64,000 nt of DNA, taken from contig JBLIRR010000031.1 of assembly GCA_049472395.1 (NCBI GenBank), positions 9,571 to 73,570 of the forward strand. The letters run 5' to 3'. The notes under the pieces were generated by a model. It was not told the origin of the DNA. It was given only the letters and a program-made list of their open reading frames with translations, and searched no databases. The position numbers were made by a program, and so were the translations under genes. Positions 9,332-22,400 of this stretch are shown here, piece after piece (within the stretch, counting starts at the first letter, position 1; each line of letters opens with the position of its first letter). Origin of the DNA: JBLIRR01 sp049472395. GTDB lineage: Bacteria > SZUA-182 > DTGQ01 > JBLIRR01.

Positions 9332-9551
9332 AACATCCTCACTTAATAAAAATAATAATATTCTATTTTATCGGAAATATCCTAGATATTCTTCGGAATT
9401 TTTTTCTTCACTTTTAAATTCCTCATTAAAATAATCATTTTATGTGTGAATAGGATCCTTTATACGGACAGCAGCAGTAATATGAGCGATGACATCACTC
9501 CCCCTGATCCCGGGGATGAGGTCACGAGCACACTGGCAGAGCAAAGCTTGA

Positions 9552-12500
9552 CTAATAGAGTAACTCCTTCCAATATATCCTCCTGACATTACCCGATGCA
9601 ATAAGGCTAACTTGCTCAGGGATTGCCTTAAGTGCACTTTCCGCGCCCCCCAATCCCGAGGTGCCTATATTTACGGAAGTTGAGCCTGCGACACTTATTC
9701 CCGTTACCTGGCCGATCCCCGCCTCAATCGTGATGATATGCTCGAAGCTGTTAAACTCACCACATTCTCCTATTGTCCCCAGCCTATAGACGACAACATA
9801 ACTGGTGCCGTATTTGCACTGGGCCTCATTCGGGGGCACATAGATCAAAAAGGCGGCTTCATAGCAATAAGTTTTTGTATTTTCAATGATGAGCGGGGAA
9901 GTGGATATGTAGGAGTTTTCCGGAAAATTCCCAAGGGTCTCGTTTATAGGGATTTCAGTAACAGGTATGAGCTTAGAGTCAACATTGTTGTCTGGATCAA
10001 GTTGAAGAATATGTATCTTGGTGAGAAAGGGGGAGTTGGGGTCCGTCAGCTCCGGCTCATTGGAGGAGCCTGAGACTGCCACAAGCCAGGTACAGCCTTG
10101 ATCGATACTGCCCACCTTTGTCACTGCCGGAGAGTAATAGAAGGGTTGGTTGGAGCCGGCATCATAGAGAGGGTTATTACCTATTTCCAACTCTTCCCCG
10201 GTTACGTCCAAATACCATATCCTTCCTCCCGTATCTGCTATATAGACACCCTGCGTCATGCCATCTTTTACATAAGAGGCAACATCTGCTATCAGGCCAT
10301 ACTCAACAAGAGGCGATGCGGGGGGGCTAAACTCTTCGCTAAATATAAGAGCGCCGTTTTCAACACCGCTATCGAATTTTATGGTCATGAATGTTCTTCC
10401 CTCCTCATCTGACGTATCTGGATCATCATAGCCCGATCCCACAAAGAGCACGGATTTTTTTACACCTGAAAGCATAATTCTCCCGAAGCAGGGGGTAGAC
10501 CATGAACTTCCGATTATCCCGTCATAGGTTGATGCCAGATTCGCATTAGAGGTATGCCAGAGCATGCTGAATGGTTGATTGGGATCATACCCCGGATCCC
10601 CAGAAGAGGGATGGGTAATATCGAGGGCAAAATAATTATTTCCTCCCGATCCTTCGCCACACACCAGTACGGTTTTCCACGTACTCCCTATCAGCACATC
10701 ATGGACCTTGGGTGAGGCAGACACGCCGTATATATGGTTATGGGGTGATCGGTCCTGTCCTCCATAAGAGTAAAGTAATTCGATTGTGGGAAGCAAATCC
10801 GGAGGCACATAGGCGAAAAGCTCATAACCCGTTTCAAGATCGAAGCAGTGGAGCATGCAGTCATTTGACCCGGTATATACGACCGGCTTTCTATTCCTAT
10901 AGAGGTCTTCAAAGAATTGGCGGGCCGCCCCGATGTTGGGGTCTTCCTCCTCGTAGGGGGGGCCGACGACCAGGGGGGTGCAATTTGTGATATCACCGAG
11001 CCGCCAGAATCTGTTCTCACCAGCAATAAATCTTATGATGGTGCCCGCCTCCGTGGGGCTTGAACCGAGTCCGACGTTGAAAAGGGCTGTTGAGTTGACA
11101 GCTCCCGAAGAGGTGATAAAGGGAACAAGGTCCCCTGTTGCATCAGAGGTATAGATCTTTCGTGCATTCCACGCAACATGGTTTGAGTCGAGAAGCTCAC
11201 CTGCGTCCCACATTGTGGATTCACTCTCAAAATTATACGCCCTCAGGTGACCGTACCATTTGGGAAATTCTGCAAGTGCAATGAGCCCGATATTGTTTGT
11301 TACAAAGGGCAGAGCTGAGTTGGTAGCAATGGAAGGAGAGGAGGTGGTATATGTACCCGCTGCCACCTGAAGTATAATCTCCTCCAATGCATCGATAAGC
11401 TCTTCTCTGTTTGCACTATAATAGGCATAGTCACCACTATCCCGCTGTGGTGATCCCCCTGCCATGGCAATAGCATTGAGGGTTTCCGACCCTGCCGTAT
11501 TTGAGCCGAATCCCACCATATACACAACGACATTGCAATCCTGATATAGGTCTTGGGCCGCATATATCGCCTTTGTTTTTTCAGTGTAAGGTGTTGGCTC
11601 TCCATCGGTGACGAAGACAATAAAGTTTTTCCGGCATGAGATGGGATCGTAGGGGAGCACCTCATTTGTAAAATAGCTATAGGCATCATCATAGAAATCA
11701 GCATCGGGATTTGAATTTCTAAGGGTGGAACCTGTGGGTGTGGCGCCTATTGCTATCAGGCCTCCCTCATCCTGGGGCGCCATGTGCCGCATAACCTCAT
11801 CGGCTTTTTTATATCGCTCTGATTCATCATCGGAGAAATTAAATGAGGTGACAAGGGCACCCCCCCTGTCAGAATCATTGGTAGTGAGTATCCCGACAAT
11901 CGTATTTTTATCCTCCCAGGTTCTATACTGCCGGGGATCATATTTGAAATCTATGCCATCATGCCCTCCGAAATATTGAAAGCAATCACCTTGCTCCACA
12001 GGCCGGCTCGCTCTTTGATCCTCATCCTCGGTGCCATCTGCCTCGAAGCTTTTTCCATGGTATTCCTTAAAATAGTAAACCGGATCATCTTCCGCCAAGA
12101 GCATCAGGCAATCAATATATTTCGGGTATGCCTGGGGATCATTGGCGGGTGAGAGCTTGATTGTATTTGTGCCTTTAATGAGTGATACATAGGCTGTGAT
12201 GTATGCTTTCCATACCCGGTTCCCTCCTGTCGGACGAAGGCCATACGTGCCCACTGACACATCATTAACCTTAAGGGCCATGTGCATCCCTGTACCGGAG
12301 GCATGGCGAAAGGCGAGGGCATAGGTCCCCTTAGCCTCGACAGTGACCGTCCATTTAATATAATTGCTTGTTGAGCTATTGCGATAGTACACATATCCTG
12401 TGCCGGAATATCCGTCAATACGGCTTTGGGTATAGGCCCTGTAAAGCGAGGCATCCTCTGCTTCATACTTGCCGATGTATGTTCCGGAGCTGACGATGAG

Positions 12501-13370
12501 TTTGTCAAGATTGATCCCGTTACAATTCGCATTATCAGTACAGAGTATGACGCTGTTAGTGCCGGCATTTAAGGGCACGCTTATGCTGAGCATTGACCAT
12601 GGTGACAAAATACCCTCATCACGGCGGCCTCTCTTTGATCCCTCTCCCCGTGCCCGCGACATACCCGATGAGATCTCGGTTGGACAAAACTCCATGGAAG
12701 CGGCTTCAATCGCCTCATTTACAATGAGCCGAAGGCTCCGGCAGTCCGTTGCATCGGTGCCGAGCAGATGATAGCGAAAGTTGAGGTTATAATCGCCCGT
12801 AGAGTCAGCCCTCACTGTCCAGGTAACTTCATCATAATTGTCGGTAATATAGTGGACATAGCCCTCTCCGGAATACCCGCCCTTTGTTTTCTGGATAGAT
12901 GCGTCCCCTGTGAGGGATGCATCCTCTGCCTCATACTCAACAAAGGTCATTCCCAGGGCACCGGAGTCATTCTTTTTAAAATAGGGGAAATACCCCTTAT
13001 CGACGCCGTTAAATTTAAAGTGGGTCTGCTTGAAGGTCATAAGGCCGAAGTTGGCAAAATCACGCGATCCGTTGACGATATCAGAGATGGTTTCTTTGGC
13101 AATATACATGCGGCTGTCCTCATGGGCCGCATAGACCCTTCCTTGCGAGTCAGGGGTTGTAAGGTACCTGCCGTAAATATCCCACTGCATACTTCCTGAT
13201 GTGTCGAGAATGAAGAGGACATTCGGCTTGGTCACCCTGGCGGTGAGAGAGGATATGGGATCTATCTTGGCATGGGCTAAGGGTATGAAAGAGGAATATA
13301 TGTATATAAAAAAGGTATAGATCAGAACAAAACTTACTACACTATAGTTGCCTGATTTTTTCCGGTTCAT
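9552..13370 (-). CDS. pilY1: PilY1-like pilus tip adhesin with two carbohydrate-binding-like modules inside the vWA domain
   Basis: A 1272-residue secreted protein. The signal peptide ends near PLAHA. A von Willebrand A domain begins with the metal-binding motif DTSGSM (residues 56-61) but is interrupted at about residue 145 by two tandem CBM6/CBM35-like beta-sandwiches, each opening with YEAEDASL (about 145-296 and 301-427). The vWA fold then resumes (FIVFVTDGEPTPY). The C-terminal half is the PilY1 beta-propeller (VVYTGSNDCMLHCFD, CGEGSGGNNYFALDI, VGSGYDD), ending in IYWKELLY as PilY1 proteins often do. PilY1 sits at the pilus tip and affects adhesion and retraction. I use the ATG at 13370 with AGAAGGAG; a GTG at 13433 with AAAGGAG is also possible and would add 21 residues. 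Confidence 0.88.
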   Translation of the reverse strand: MNRKKSGNYSVVSFVLIYTFFIYIYSSFIPLAHAKIDPISSLTARVTKPNVLFILDTSGSMQWDIYGRYLTTPDSQGRVYAAHEDSRMYIAKETISDIVNGSRDFANFGLMTFKQTHFKFNGVDKGYFPYFKKNDSGALGMTFVEYEAEDASLTGDASIQKTKGGYSGEGYVHYITDNYDEVTWTVRADSTGDYNLNFRYHLLGTDATDCRSLRLIVNEAIEAASMEFCPTEISSGMSRARGEGSKRGRRDEGILSPWSMLSISVPLNAGTNSVILCTDNANCNGINLDKLIVSSGTYIGKYEAEDASLYRAYTQSRIDGYSGTGYVYYRNSSTSNYIKWTVTVEAKGTYALAFRHASGTGMHMALKVNDVSVGTYGLRPTGGNRVWKAYITAYVSLIKGTNTIKLSPANDPQAYPKYIDCLMLLAEDDPVYYFKEYHGKSFEADGTEDEDQRASRPVEQGDCFQYFGGHDGIDFKYDPRQYRTWEDKNTIVGILTTNDSDRGGALVTSFNFSDDESERYKKADEVMRHMAPQDEGGLIAIGATPTGSTLRNSNPDADFYDDAYSYFTNEVLPYDPISCRKNFIVFVTDGEPTPYTEKTKAIYAAQDLYQDCNVVVYMVGFGSNTAGSETLNAIAMAGGSPQRDSGDYAYYSANREELIDALEEIILQVAAGTYTTSSPSIATNSALPFVTNNIGLIALAEFPKWYGHLRAYNFESESTMWDAGELLDSNHVAWNARKIYTSDATGDLVPFITSSGAVNSTALFNVGLGSSPTEAGTIIRFIAGENRFWRLGDITNCTPLVVGPPYEEEDPNIGAARQFFEDLYRNRKPVVYTGSNDCMLHCFDLETGYELFAYVPPDLLPTIELLYSYGGQDRSPHNHIYGVSASPKVHDVLIGSTWKTVLVCGEGSGGNNYFALDITHPSSGDPGYDPNQPFSMLWHTSNANLASTYDGIIGSSWSTPCFGRIMLSGVKKSVLFVGSGYDDPDTSDEEGRTFMTIKFDSGVENGALIFSEEFSPPASPLVEYGLIADVASYVKDGMTQGVYIADTGGRIWYLDVTGEELEIGNNPLYDAGSNQPFYYSPAVTKVGSIDQGCTWLVAVSGSSNEPELTDPNSPFLTKIHILQLDPDNNVDSKLIPVTEIPINETLGNFPENSYISTSPLIIENTKTYCYEAAFLIYVPPNEAQCKYGTSYVVVYRLGTIGECGEFNSFEHIITIEAGIGQVTGISVAGSTSVNIGTSGLGGAESALKAIPEQVSLIASGNVRRIYWKELLY

Positions 13371-13385
13371 CGGAAAATCTCCTTC

Positions 13386-13421
13386 TATTAGTGAACATTC
13401 ATTTATTAGTGAACATTCATT
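13386..13421. repeat. Perfect 18-bp tandem duplication upstream of pilY1
   Basis: Two identical copies of an 18-base unit (TATTAGTGAACATTCATT) lie back to back at 13386-13403 and 13404-13421. They fall between the two candidate start codons of pilY1 and, if the upstream GTG is used, encode NECSLI twice in frame. Eighteen bases keep the frame, so copy number could vary without destroying the protein. Confidence 0.85.
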
Positions 13422-13458
13422 ATAAGGTTGCACTACATAACTCCTTTCATTTTTACCC

Positions 13459-16400
13459 TTATTTGCCGAGTGTCATAATAAAACAGCTGTCATCCGATGA
13501 GCCGGATAACTCTCCCTCATTGTCCACTCTCGTTCCGATTCCGTAAGTCGGCAACAGGCCTGTTATTCCGCTCACTATCTGTGAACGGACACTTTCATCT
13601 CCGGAGTTGTCAACAGAAGTAACCACATAGTAATATAGTGTCATGCTCATACCGGAGCTATCTTCATAGGAGGTTTCGGTAATAAGCTCGCTGTTTATTT
13701 TGGCGAAGCTTCCTGAAGGTGTGGTGCTCCGGTAGAGATTATACCCAGCCACAGGCTCCCCTTCACAGTCGCGCGCCTCTTGCCAGCTTATTGTCACGCC
13801 CCCTTCGGTGCCCACACATCCAAGCGATGAAATACCCTCCGGTTTTGTCGGCAGGGGAACCTTCAGGCCCATGGCCGGGTCCCCAAAAAGAAGGAATGAC
13901 TCGCTCACATCCTGTAAACCGCCCCAGTTGGCAAGAAGGATCTGTTTGGCCCTGTTGATTGCCGGGCCGAGGAGCCTGATATCCTCGGTAAAGATGCTCT
14001 CAAAAAGGGCCCTATTTAATATGGCCTGGGCTTGCGGTGGGGTCATCCCCGTTGACATGAGAGCAGCCACTGCTCCCTTGCCCTCTGCGCGCAGGAGCGC
14101 CTCGGCAAGGGAGGGGAAATTTTCCGATTCCGGATAGGTAAAATAGCCGGTAAGGCAGGTCATGCTCACGAAGAACCCTAACCTCTGCTCATTGGTGAGG
14201 CTTACAATATCATCGGCTTCAAAGAGAATCTCCTGACCCCATATCTGCGTTGAGCCATGACCGCTAAAATTGATAATGAGGGAGCCCTCATTAATCTTCT
14301 CTTTAATCGCATTCTGAAGGAGCTCTACGATGATATACTCATCAAGATACCCCTTAAAGGGATACATGTCAAAGGGAACAAGGTCGGCGGCATCATCGGC
14401 AATAATCCTGAAGTATGCCTCATACTCATCGTTCTGTCCATCGGCAACGAGGAGGACATTCTTTTCCCACCCTTTTGTATTTGCTGCACCCTCATAGGCG
14501 AGGATTTTATTCACCATCACCTCGGCCTGCGCCGCACTGGCGGCAGGAAGCCTTCCGATATACATGTCGGGAAGGGCATCATGGCCCTGCACGGTCACAA
14601 ACCATTCATCCGATGGGTTTTCACCCATCAGGTCGTTCATGTGCAGGTAGGAGGGCAGGTAGGGATATGCTTCGGCAAGATTCAGATTATCTTTTGTATC
14701 AAAGGTACTGTCACCCAAAAGGAGCACATGGCGTGGCGCCGGCCGGGTCCAGTTATAGTATGCGTAGGTGAGAAAATCCCTCACAGCCTGTGGCGTTGCA
14801 AATCCATAGCCAAATTCATTGAAGATATGCTCAATATCCACCACAACTGTGCGAAGTCCCTGACTCTGGCGCAGGCTGCAAAGAGCGGTGAGCCATGCAG
14901 CAGGCTCTCCCTCACTATCCCAGCCAATCTGGCGGTGAGTAATGATTATATAATCAGCTCCCCCCTCCATCTGCCTGAGGTTTCCGACCTGGCCTTGACT
15001 TATCTCCAGAGGGCTTTTTACCGCGCTTTGGGAAAGGAGACAATACCTCTTCTGCCCGCTTTCTCCATCATCGTAGCGCGGCTCAAAGCAGTATGTATAG
15101 GGCCCAACCCCTGCACTTTTCATATCACCAAGGCACACGGGCGCATAGGGTGATGTTATATCAAAACCCATAATCAGATCGTCGCTGAATCCTGAAATCT
15201 CATAGCGATATCCTGCCTGGTGGGAGAAGGAAAGCTCATTGCCGATAGCATTGAAGCTCCGGGGATAGACTGCCTCAATCCGGTCAAGGGCAATGCTGTC
15301 CTCGCCACTTGCGCAGAGTATGCTCACCTCATTTTCGCCCTCACTGAGGGAGACATTCTCCATACTCGCCTCATAAAAGGCGATGCCGTTCCAGGTAAAG
15401 GATACGCCGGCAGCGCCGTTTACGGAGACCATCACCTCATGGTCGGTATCATAGAGACCGAGCATGGAAATTGCGAGGTTCCCCTGACCCGCCACACCAG
15501 TGGTAATAAACCGAAAGGCCACGGGGTTGCCACCACCATCTATCCCATTACCCAGAATGGAATCAGTGAAGAACCATCTGTCGCGGGCATCATCACCGGG
15601 AGCTGCGAGCATATAGCGCTCATCCTCCTCATAGAGGAGTTTGGCGCTGTAGGTGAGGGCCTGCTCGCCACTTCCGGGGCATGCCTTCAAATGATCCATC
15701 CTCACTGGCTCTCCCTCGCCCCCGTCGAGCAGGAGCCAATAGACATTGTGAGAGGTATATTTTGCATGCACATCCATGATCGGCATGCCATAAAAATCTA
15801 TGTAATCCGTGTCATCAAAGAAATTGTCGTTATTCTCATCATACACAGAAAGCGCCACCTCCCTGCCACAATGATAGAGCCTGACTTTGTCGAGCTCTGT
15901 CTGGCTCACCTCTATGCCGAGTGATATGAGGGCATCTTTTGTGATGCGGTAGATCCCCTCGGCAGGAAGGATTACTTTGTATGCACTCCCCCATGAGAGG
16001 TAAGAAGTCCCCAGGGTGCGTGCACGAGGTGATGAAACCTCAGAGGCCCTATCCTCATAGGTGAGCCTTACCCTGATGCGTGCATAGTGCCTCAGCTCTC
16101 CCCTCACCGGGTTAAAGGTAAGGGGTGAGAAGATCAGGTGAAGCTTTTTCGCATCCCGAAAGGTGTATACATTACCCAGTTGCGCCACCTCCTGCGGGGA
16201 GAAGATATCGCGGGCATACGCAGCAGCATCCAAAGCAAAGAGTTCCTCAACCCTGTCAACTCCCCCCTCACTGCTCACCACCTTCTCCGGCAGCGGATAT
16301 ACCATGTACCCCGTATGCGTCGTGCTCGCCGTATCCTCAATGCGTAAACGGGCGGATTTGCCCTCCGGAAGATCAAGGAGGATGCCTTTCAGCGGCAGCT

Positions 16401-19400
16401 CGGGATGACCTGTCTGGTGGCTATACCCGTGGATATAGTCGGTGATACGCAGACGCTGATAGGTTTTCCCCTCATGCTCCACGTGCTGCTCATCGAAGCT
16501 TTCCGTATGAAGCTCAAGGGTGATGCCTGTAGCATCCCTCTCAATAATATGAACTGCTTGCCTGATCGGGCGCGTCGGGGCCTGTGCGCTCTCTATTTTA
16601 TATGATTCATCACCATCTAAGATGCCATCTCCATCCGTATCAGGATTTAAGGGATCAGTACCGCGCAGGTATTCATCATAATTGCTCAGACCATCCCCAT
16701 CAAGATCAAATCCTGCACTGTTACTGAAGATGTCAAGCCCAAAACCGATCTCCCAGTCATCGGCAAGTCCATCTGCATCCCAGTCAACGCAGATGGGGCC
16801 ATGCTCTGTTCGCACCCCGGATACGTCTATGTCTTCAAGTGTATAATAGTAAAGCTTCCCTCTGCTGACATTTTCATCTGTGTACTCATACTGCTTTCCC
16901 TTGACGGAAAAAGCAAGGCCGGGGATAATCTTTTGGGTGAGCCTCTCAAAAGGTCCGGCTGGGCCCTCCGCCCGGTAAAGATGAAAGCCCATATTATCAA
17001 CTTCCTGGGCTGTCTCCCAGCTAAGCCTCACTCTGCCCTCATCTCCCTCTGCCTTAAAGGAGAGAAGCTTTATTGCGGTCAGCTCGTTTTGCGAATCCAT
17101 ATCAATGTCGTAAAATTCCGCAGGGGCCCGCTGGTTATAGAATTCTGTCTGGATCCAGCAGGATGAGCGTTTTCTTCTCGAGATACGCACCTCATCGATA
17201 ATGCCGGCAAAGTGTGCGTTAACATCGGGCAGTCCCAGCGCCCCGCCGATCTGAAAGGGCTCATTGTTTTCAGAGGGCACCGGGGTACCGTCAGAGGTAT
17301 GCCAGCCTCCCTCTATCAGTTCACCATTTAAATAATGCTGGGGAGCAGTCGGGTCCCCGAAGGTATTGACAAAGGTATAGTAATACCACGTATCGGCTTC
17401 AAGTTCGTCAGCGGTGGCTCTATACTCCGCCCATCCGGAGTCAGAGCTGTTCCGGTAGAGGAAGTTTGGCTTCTGCCCGATGGATTGCAGCCCATAATTA
17501 AGGGTGGTGCTTACTTCTGCATTCCTTCCTTTTGCCAAGATATGGGCCCACCCCTTGTTCACATCGCTTGATTTGATCCATACGGAGAGGGTAATATCCT
17601 CACCGGATACAAAATCAAGCGCACTTCCCACACCAGGATCGGGAATCTCAATCTCATCATCAATCCCATTAAATTCATCAGCACCGCCGATCATACCCAC
17701 TGCATCCTGGGTGGCTCCATTATAGGAGCCTGAATTCCCATGCTGGGTAGAATCATCATGGGAGCCTGATACCTCATTGAGGTGCCATACGCCCATATAA
17801 TCCGCATCCCATACCCCCTGCGGGTTCTCTGTGGGAGTCAGAACACAAGGGTTGCCGTAGTACAGAATGATCTCCGTATCACCATCATAGGAGAGCTTCG
17901 GTACTCTCACCCAGGCGATAAGGTCGCAGGAGGTATCCCCACATTCAAACTTCTCGATCTCATGCTCCAGGGTGCAGGGTGCTCCGCCCCCGCAGGTTGC
18001 CTCGTCAATCCCTTTGAATATGATATCATACCCATAAGGGCTCTGCACACCGCTTTTAAGCTGGGTGCTTCCCTGGATGTCTACCATGACAGGAAAATCA
18101 GTCAGATCACAGGTACAATCCCTGCCTATCTGCGGTGATCTGATAAGCATCTGACTCTGATAGATATAGTAATCGGTGCAGCACTCACCTATGGTATAGA
18201 AGCTCGCCGGATCAGACTGATTGGTGTATTCTGTCGTAATCCATGAGGATGAGCGGGCGATGTTGGATATGCGGACCTCATCGATGCTGCCGTTAAATTT
18301 ACTGAGATGGTCATCGGAACCCTTAGAGCCAATCGACACATTTTCATCGATAGAACCGCTCCACGTTCCTAATCCTGTGAGGGTACTCCCATTCTGTGAG
18401 CCATCTATAAATGCCCTCACTTCATCAGCAGTGTTATCCCACGTTAAGACCACCTGATGCCATTGACCATCATCATCACTTATATCCGTGCATTCAATCA
18501 TTGTCGTTATATTATTTGCCTTATATCGTAATGTAAAATTATCAAGAGCATCAGCCCACAGTAGTCCGATATTATTCAAATCATTAGCATGTGCGCTCAC
18601 TACCGTCCCATCACCTGTCATTGGGCGCATTTTTATCCACGCAGAAACAGTGCCTTTGAGTACATTGATATCATCGTTCACCGCGCCGATATCGATATAA
18701 TCATTGATGCCGTCAAAATCCTGCGCGCCCGCGATCTTGCCCGCAATCGGTCCGTTGTTGTACTGAATTGCGTCGTTGTGTGACGTGGAGTCCTCGTGGG
18801 TACCGCCGGTAACACCATCAGTTACCTGCTCCTCCAGGTGCCAGACGCTCGCGAAATTCGGGTCCCACACCCCCGCAGGGTTCTCCGTAGGCGAGGTGAT
18901 GTAGCTGTTTCCATAGAAGATAAAGAAGGAGGTATCCTCATTATGCTTTAAGGTGGGTATCCTTACCCAGGCTTTGAGCACCCCGTTTTCATCATCATAG
19001 TGCTCGATCTCATAATCGAGCTTGTTCTCCTTTGTCTCATCGGCAAAGACAATATCATACCCCATCGGGTGCTCAACATTGCCGGTTGGCGATGCCTTTA
19101 AATAATCTGCCTGTATGGAGACAAGGAGGGGGAAATCGGTAAAATCGCTGTTGCCGGCAACCTTGGAATTGTCCACGGTGATCTTTCGTATACAATAAAA
19201 ATCTTCGGCATTTAAGCTGAAGTGTGTCACGCTCGATGCCCCGGGTCCCCCCATCGTTCCCGATGCAAGGGTGATGTTGCCGATCCCGAGGTTGATAGTG
19301 AGCGTATCCCCCATCTGAAGGTTACTCACATCACCTTTGAGGATATAATGAATGCTCGCCCCTCCCGTCAGAGTAACGGGAGCGGTAAAGGTAATGGTGC

Positions 19401-22400
19401 CCATGGAATCAGTGATATCAACAGATCCCACACCGCCCACAGTGGCAGTTTCAGTGTCGCTGATACTACCGTCAGTATCAGCATCAATAAAAATCTCCAT
19501 ATTGGCCATATCCCCCGGAGCAATCCCGAGGGCAGCGGGAAGCCGGAATTGCACCTGGTCAACCGTCACATCCGAGGCATCAGTGTTGACGAGCCAAAAG
19601 GCGAAAAGCTCTGCTCCCGATATGTTCGTTTCCGTCATGAAGGCATTTGTCTCCTGTCCTTCCGAATGGTCATTGAGAGTGATTGTTCCGCACTCAGTGT
19701 CGGTGTAAAAGTCTGAGGATGCCTGATTATTATATTTTGTTTTAATCCATCCATCGGAGCGGGCCACATTGGAGATACGCACCTCATCGATCATTCCGTT
19801 AAAGTACGTGTAATTATCATCGGAATACAGCCTTCCGATGAAGGCGAATTCACCGCTGTCGGAAAGTGAGACTGTCCCTGTTGAGGCCTGCATGTTTCCG
19901 TCAATATAAAGATAGTTGGTCCCGGATTTTCGCACACCTATGACATAGTGCCACTGCATATCAGTATAGGTAATATCGCTGTCGATAAGATCATAGCTTG
20001 TGCCATCATGAATGATAAAGTAAAAATGATTGTCATCACCTATCGCCAGGGAAAATCCCCCGGCATCCTTATCTATCTTTCCGGCAATTCCCATATTGTG
20101 ATTAATGACCTCAGGCCTGCACCAGGCGCTTATGGTCATATCCGTCTCCGCCTCAAACTCCAGGCTGTTACCACTGCCGCAATCAATATAGGCATCCCCC
20201 AATGGTCCGCTTGCAGGCGGAAAATCAAAGGCTGAGTTTATTTTGCCCTCCTCCCCTGCAAGGATGTCATTGTCATAATCCTTGATCCTCATTCCATGAT
20301 TGGCATTCAAGGTTGAATCCGTAACTTCGTTGAGTGAGCCGCTGACATGTGGCTCCTCTAAGTGCTGCACCATCACATAGCCTGAGTCCCACACCCCTTC
20401 TGGATTTTCCGTGGGCACAGAGATGCTGCTCTCTCCATAGTACATGTAGATCAGAGTATCGGTATTACATTCGAGGGTGGGGATCCTCACCCAGGCTACC
20501 AGCTCACCCTCGGCACCGTCATAGGTTTCAATCTCATGGTCCAACTGGGTTTCGCTAGTATCATCATAAAAAACAATATCATACCCAGCAGGATGCTGCA
20601 CACATCCTGTGGGATAGGTTTTTAACATATCATCCTGCAGGGTGAGGGCCAGGGGAAAATTTGTCAGATCAGCGGTTGCCTCGACCATCTCATGCTGTAT
20701 GGTTATTTTCTTGATGCAGGAGAAGTTGGTTGCAAGGGGCGACTTAAGATGAGTGGCACTCGTTACATTCACTCCTTCCATGGAGCCTGATGAGAGGCTG
20801 ACACCGACAGTGTTGAGATTAATCGTCATCTGGTCATTCGCCTCAAGATTGTACACGTCTGCCTTGAGGATATAGTTGACCGTCGTGTCCGCCGGCAGAG
20901 TAAAGCCTGAGGTAAAGGAGATACCGGTGACCGAGGCATCCACAACCCCTGCGCCACCCACGGTTGTCGTCTCATCCCCGTCAATAGCCCCGTCGTCATC
21001 ATCATCTATATAGATGGCGAGGCTGTCAAAATCAGCCTGTACAATCCCCGTAACCGATGAAAGGGGGAAGGTGATGGCATCAACGCTCACAGCAGTAGAG
21101 TCATTATTAGCGATTGAAAAGGCATACATCTCCGCCCCCATCACCACGGTTGTATCAGCAATGAACTTATTCGTCTCCTGCCCCACTGCATGCTCACCGA
21201 GTGTGCAGGATTTAGGAACAGTGTAAAAGCTTGAGGGATCAGACTGGTTGTTGTACTCTGTCTTTATCCAGTCGGCTGAGCGGGCAGTACTGGAGATGCG
21301 CGCCTCATCGATGATGCCGTCTATAGATTCGTCCAAATTACTTATTCTACCTTCAGTAATAGGTGAATTTAAAGATCCGCCTGGAATTTGATAGGCTATT
21401 TCGATCCCATTGTTATATAATCGTTGCGTTGTTCCATCCCACGTCCCGACAACATAATACCAGGGTCCCGCAGTAAGAGCCCCATCGACTCTTAAATACT
21501 GGAGTGTGCCGTTTGTTTTAATATAGAAAGCCAATTGAGCCTGAGTATTTGCACCATTATGCCTAATTACCGCAATTTCAGGTCCGGCTGTCAGGTACCG
21601 TTCGTGGAGGGCTGGTAATGTATCATGTTTAACCCATGCCGATACAGTTATCGCACCTGGAGACATTGTCGGTGAGAAAGTAATAGCATCATCAATCCCA
21701 TCAAAATCCTGTCCATTGGCGATCATACCTGCCATTTCGTTATTCCCCTCTTGCGTGCCTGTATGATTATTCGAGGTTGAGTCAATATGCACGCCGTTTC
21801 CTGATGCTTCATCATCGACCACTTCACTTAAGTGCCACACTGCCTTATAATTAGTATCCCACACCCCGGGCGCATTCGCCGTCGGTGCAGTGATCGTATT
21901 ATTTCCATAATACATATAGAGCACGGTATCTATATCATATCTGAGCACAGGTATCCTCACCCAGGCCACTGTCTTGCCCGTGCTTCCATTGTAGTATTCA
22001 ATCTCATGATCAAGCTGTATAGCGTTGTTTGCATCGAAGAAGACAATGTCATAGCCCTCCGGATGCTCAACACATCCCGTGGGGGCTAATTTCAAGGAAT
22101 CATCGCTCATATCCACCACAAGGGGGAAATTATAAAGATGAGAGGTGCCCTCAACCTTGGTATTATCGATGATTATCTTCTTCATACAGGAGAATTGGTC
22201 TGGCGGAGCAAACCATTTATGGGACACGCTCGATGGTTCGCTTCCTCCGGCCGAGCCATTAAATATCCACACATCGCTCGCCAGAAGATTTATGGTGAGC
22301 TTATCTCCGCCGGCAAGACTGCTCACATCCCCTTTGAGGATATAATTGACCGTATCACCGAACGCCAGCGCAAAATTTTCAGTAAAGGTGATACTGCCGC

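Noticed and set aside
9460..9576. 38-codon minus-strand frame with AGGAGG and a TTG start overlapping the end of pilY1, ending in a hydrophobic stretch
   Set aside because: TTG start, overlap with a well supported gene end, and no family; the ribosome-like AGGAGG also encodes residues of PilY1.
14257..15924. Long plus-strand frames (up to 298 codons) opposite the giant peptidase gene
   Set aside because: They are antisense shadows of a coding region whose domains are clearly recognised on the minus strand.
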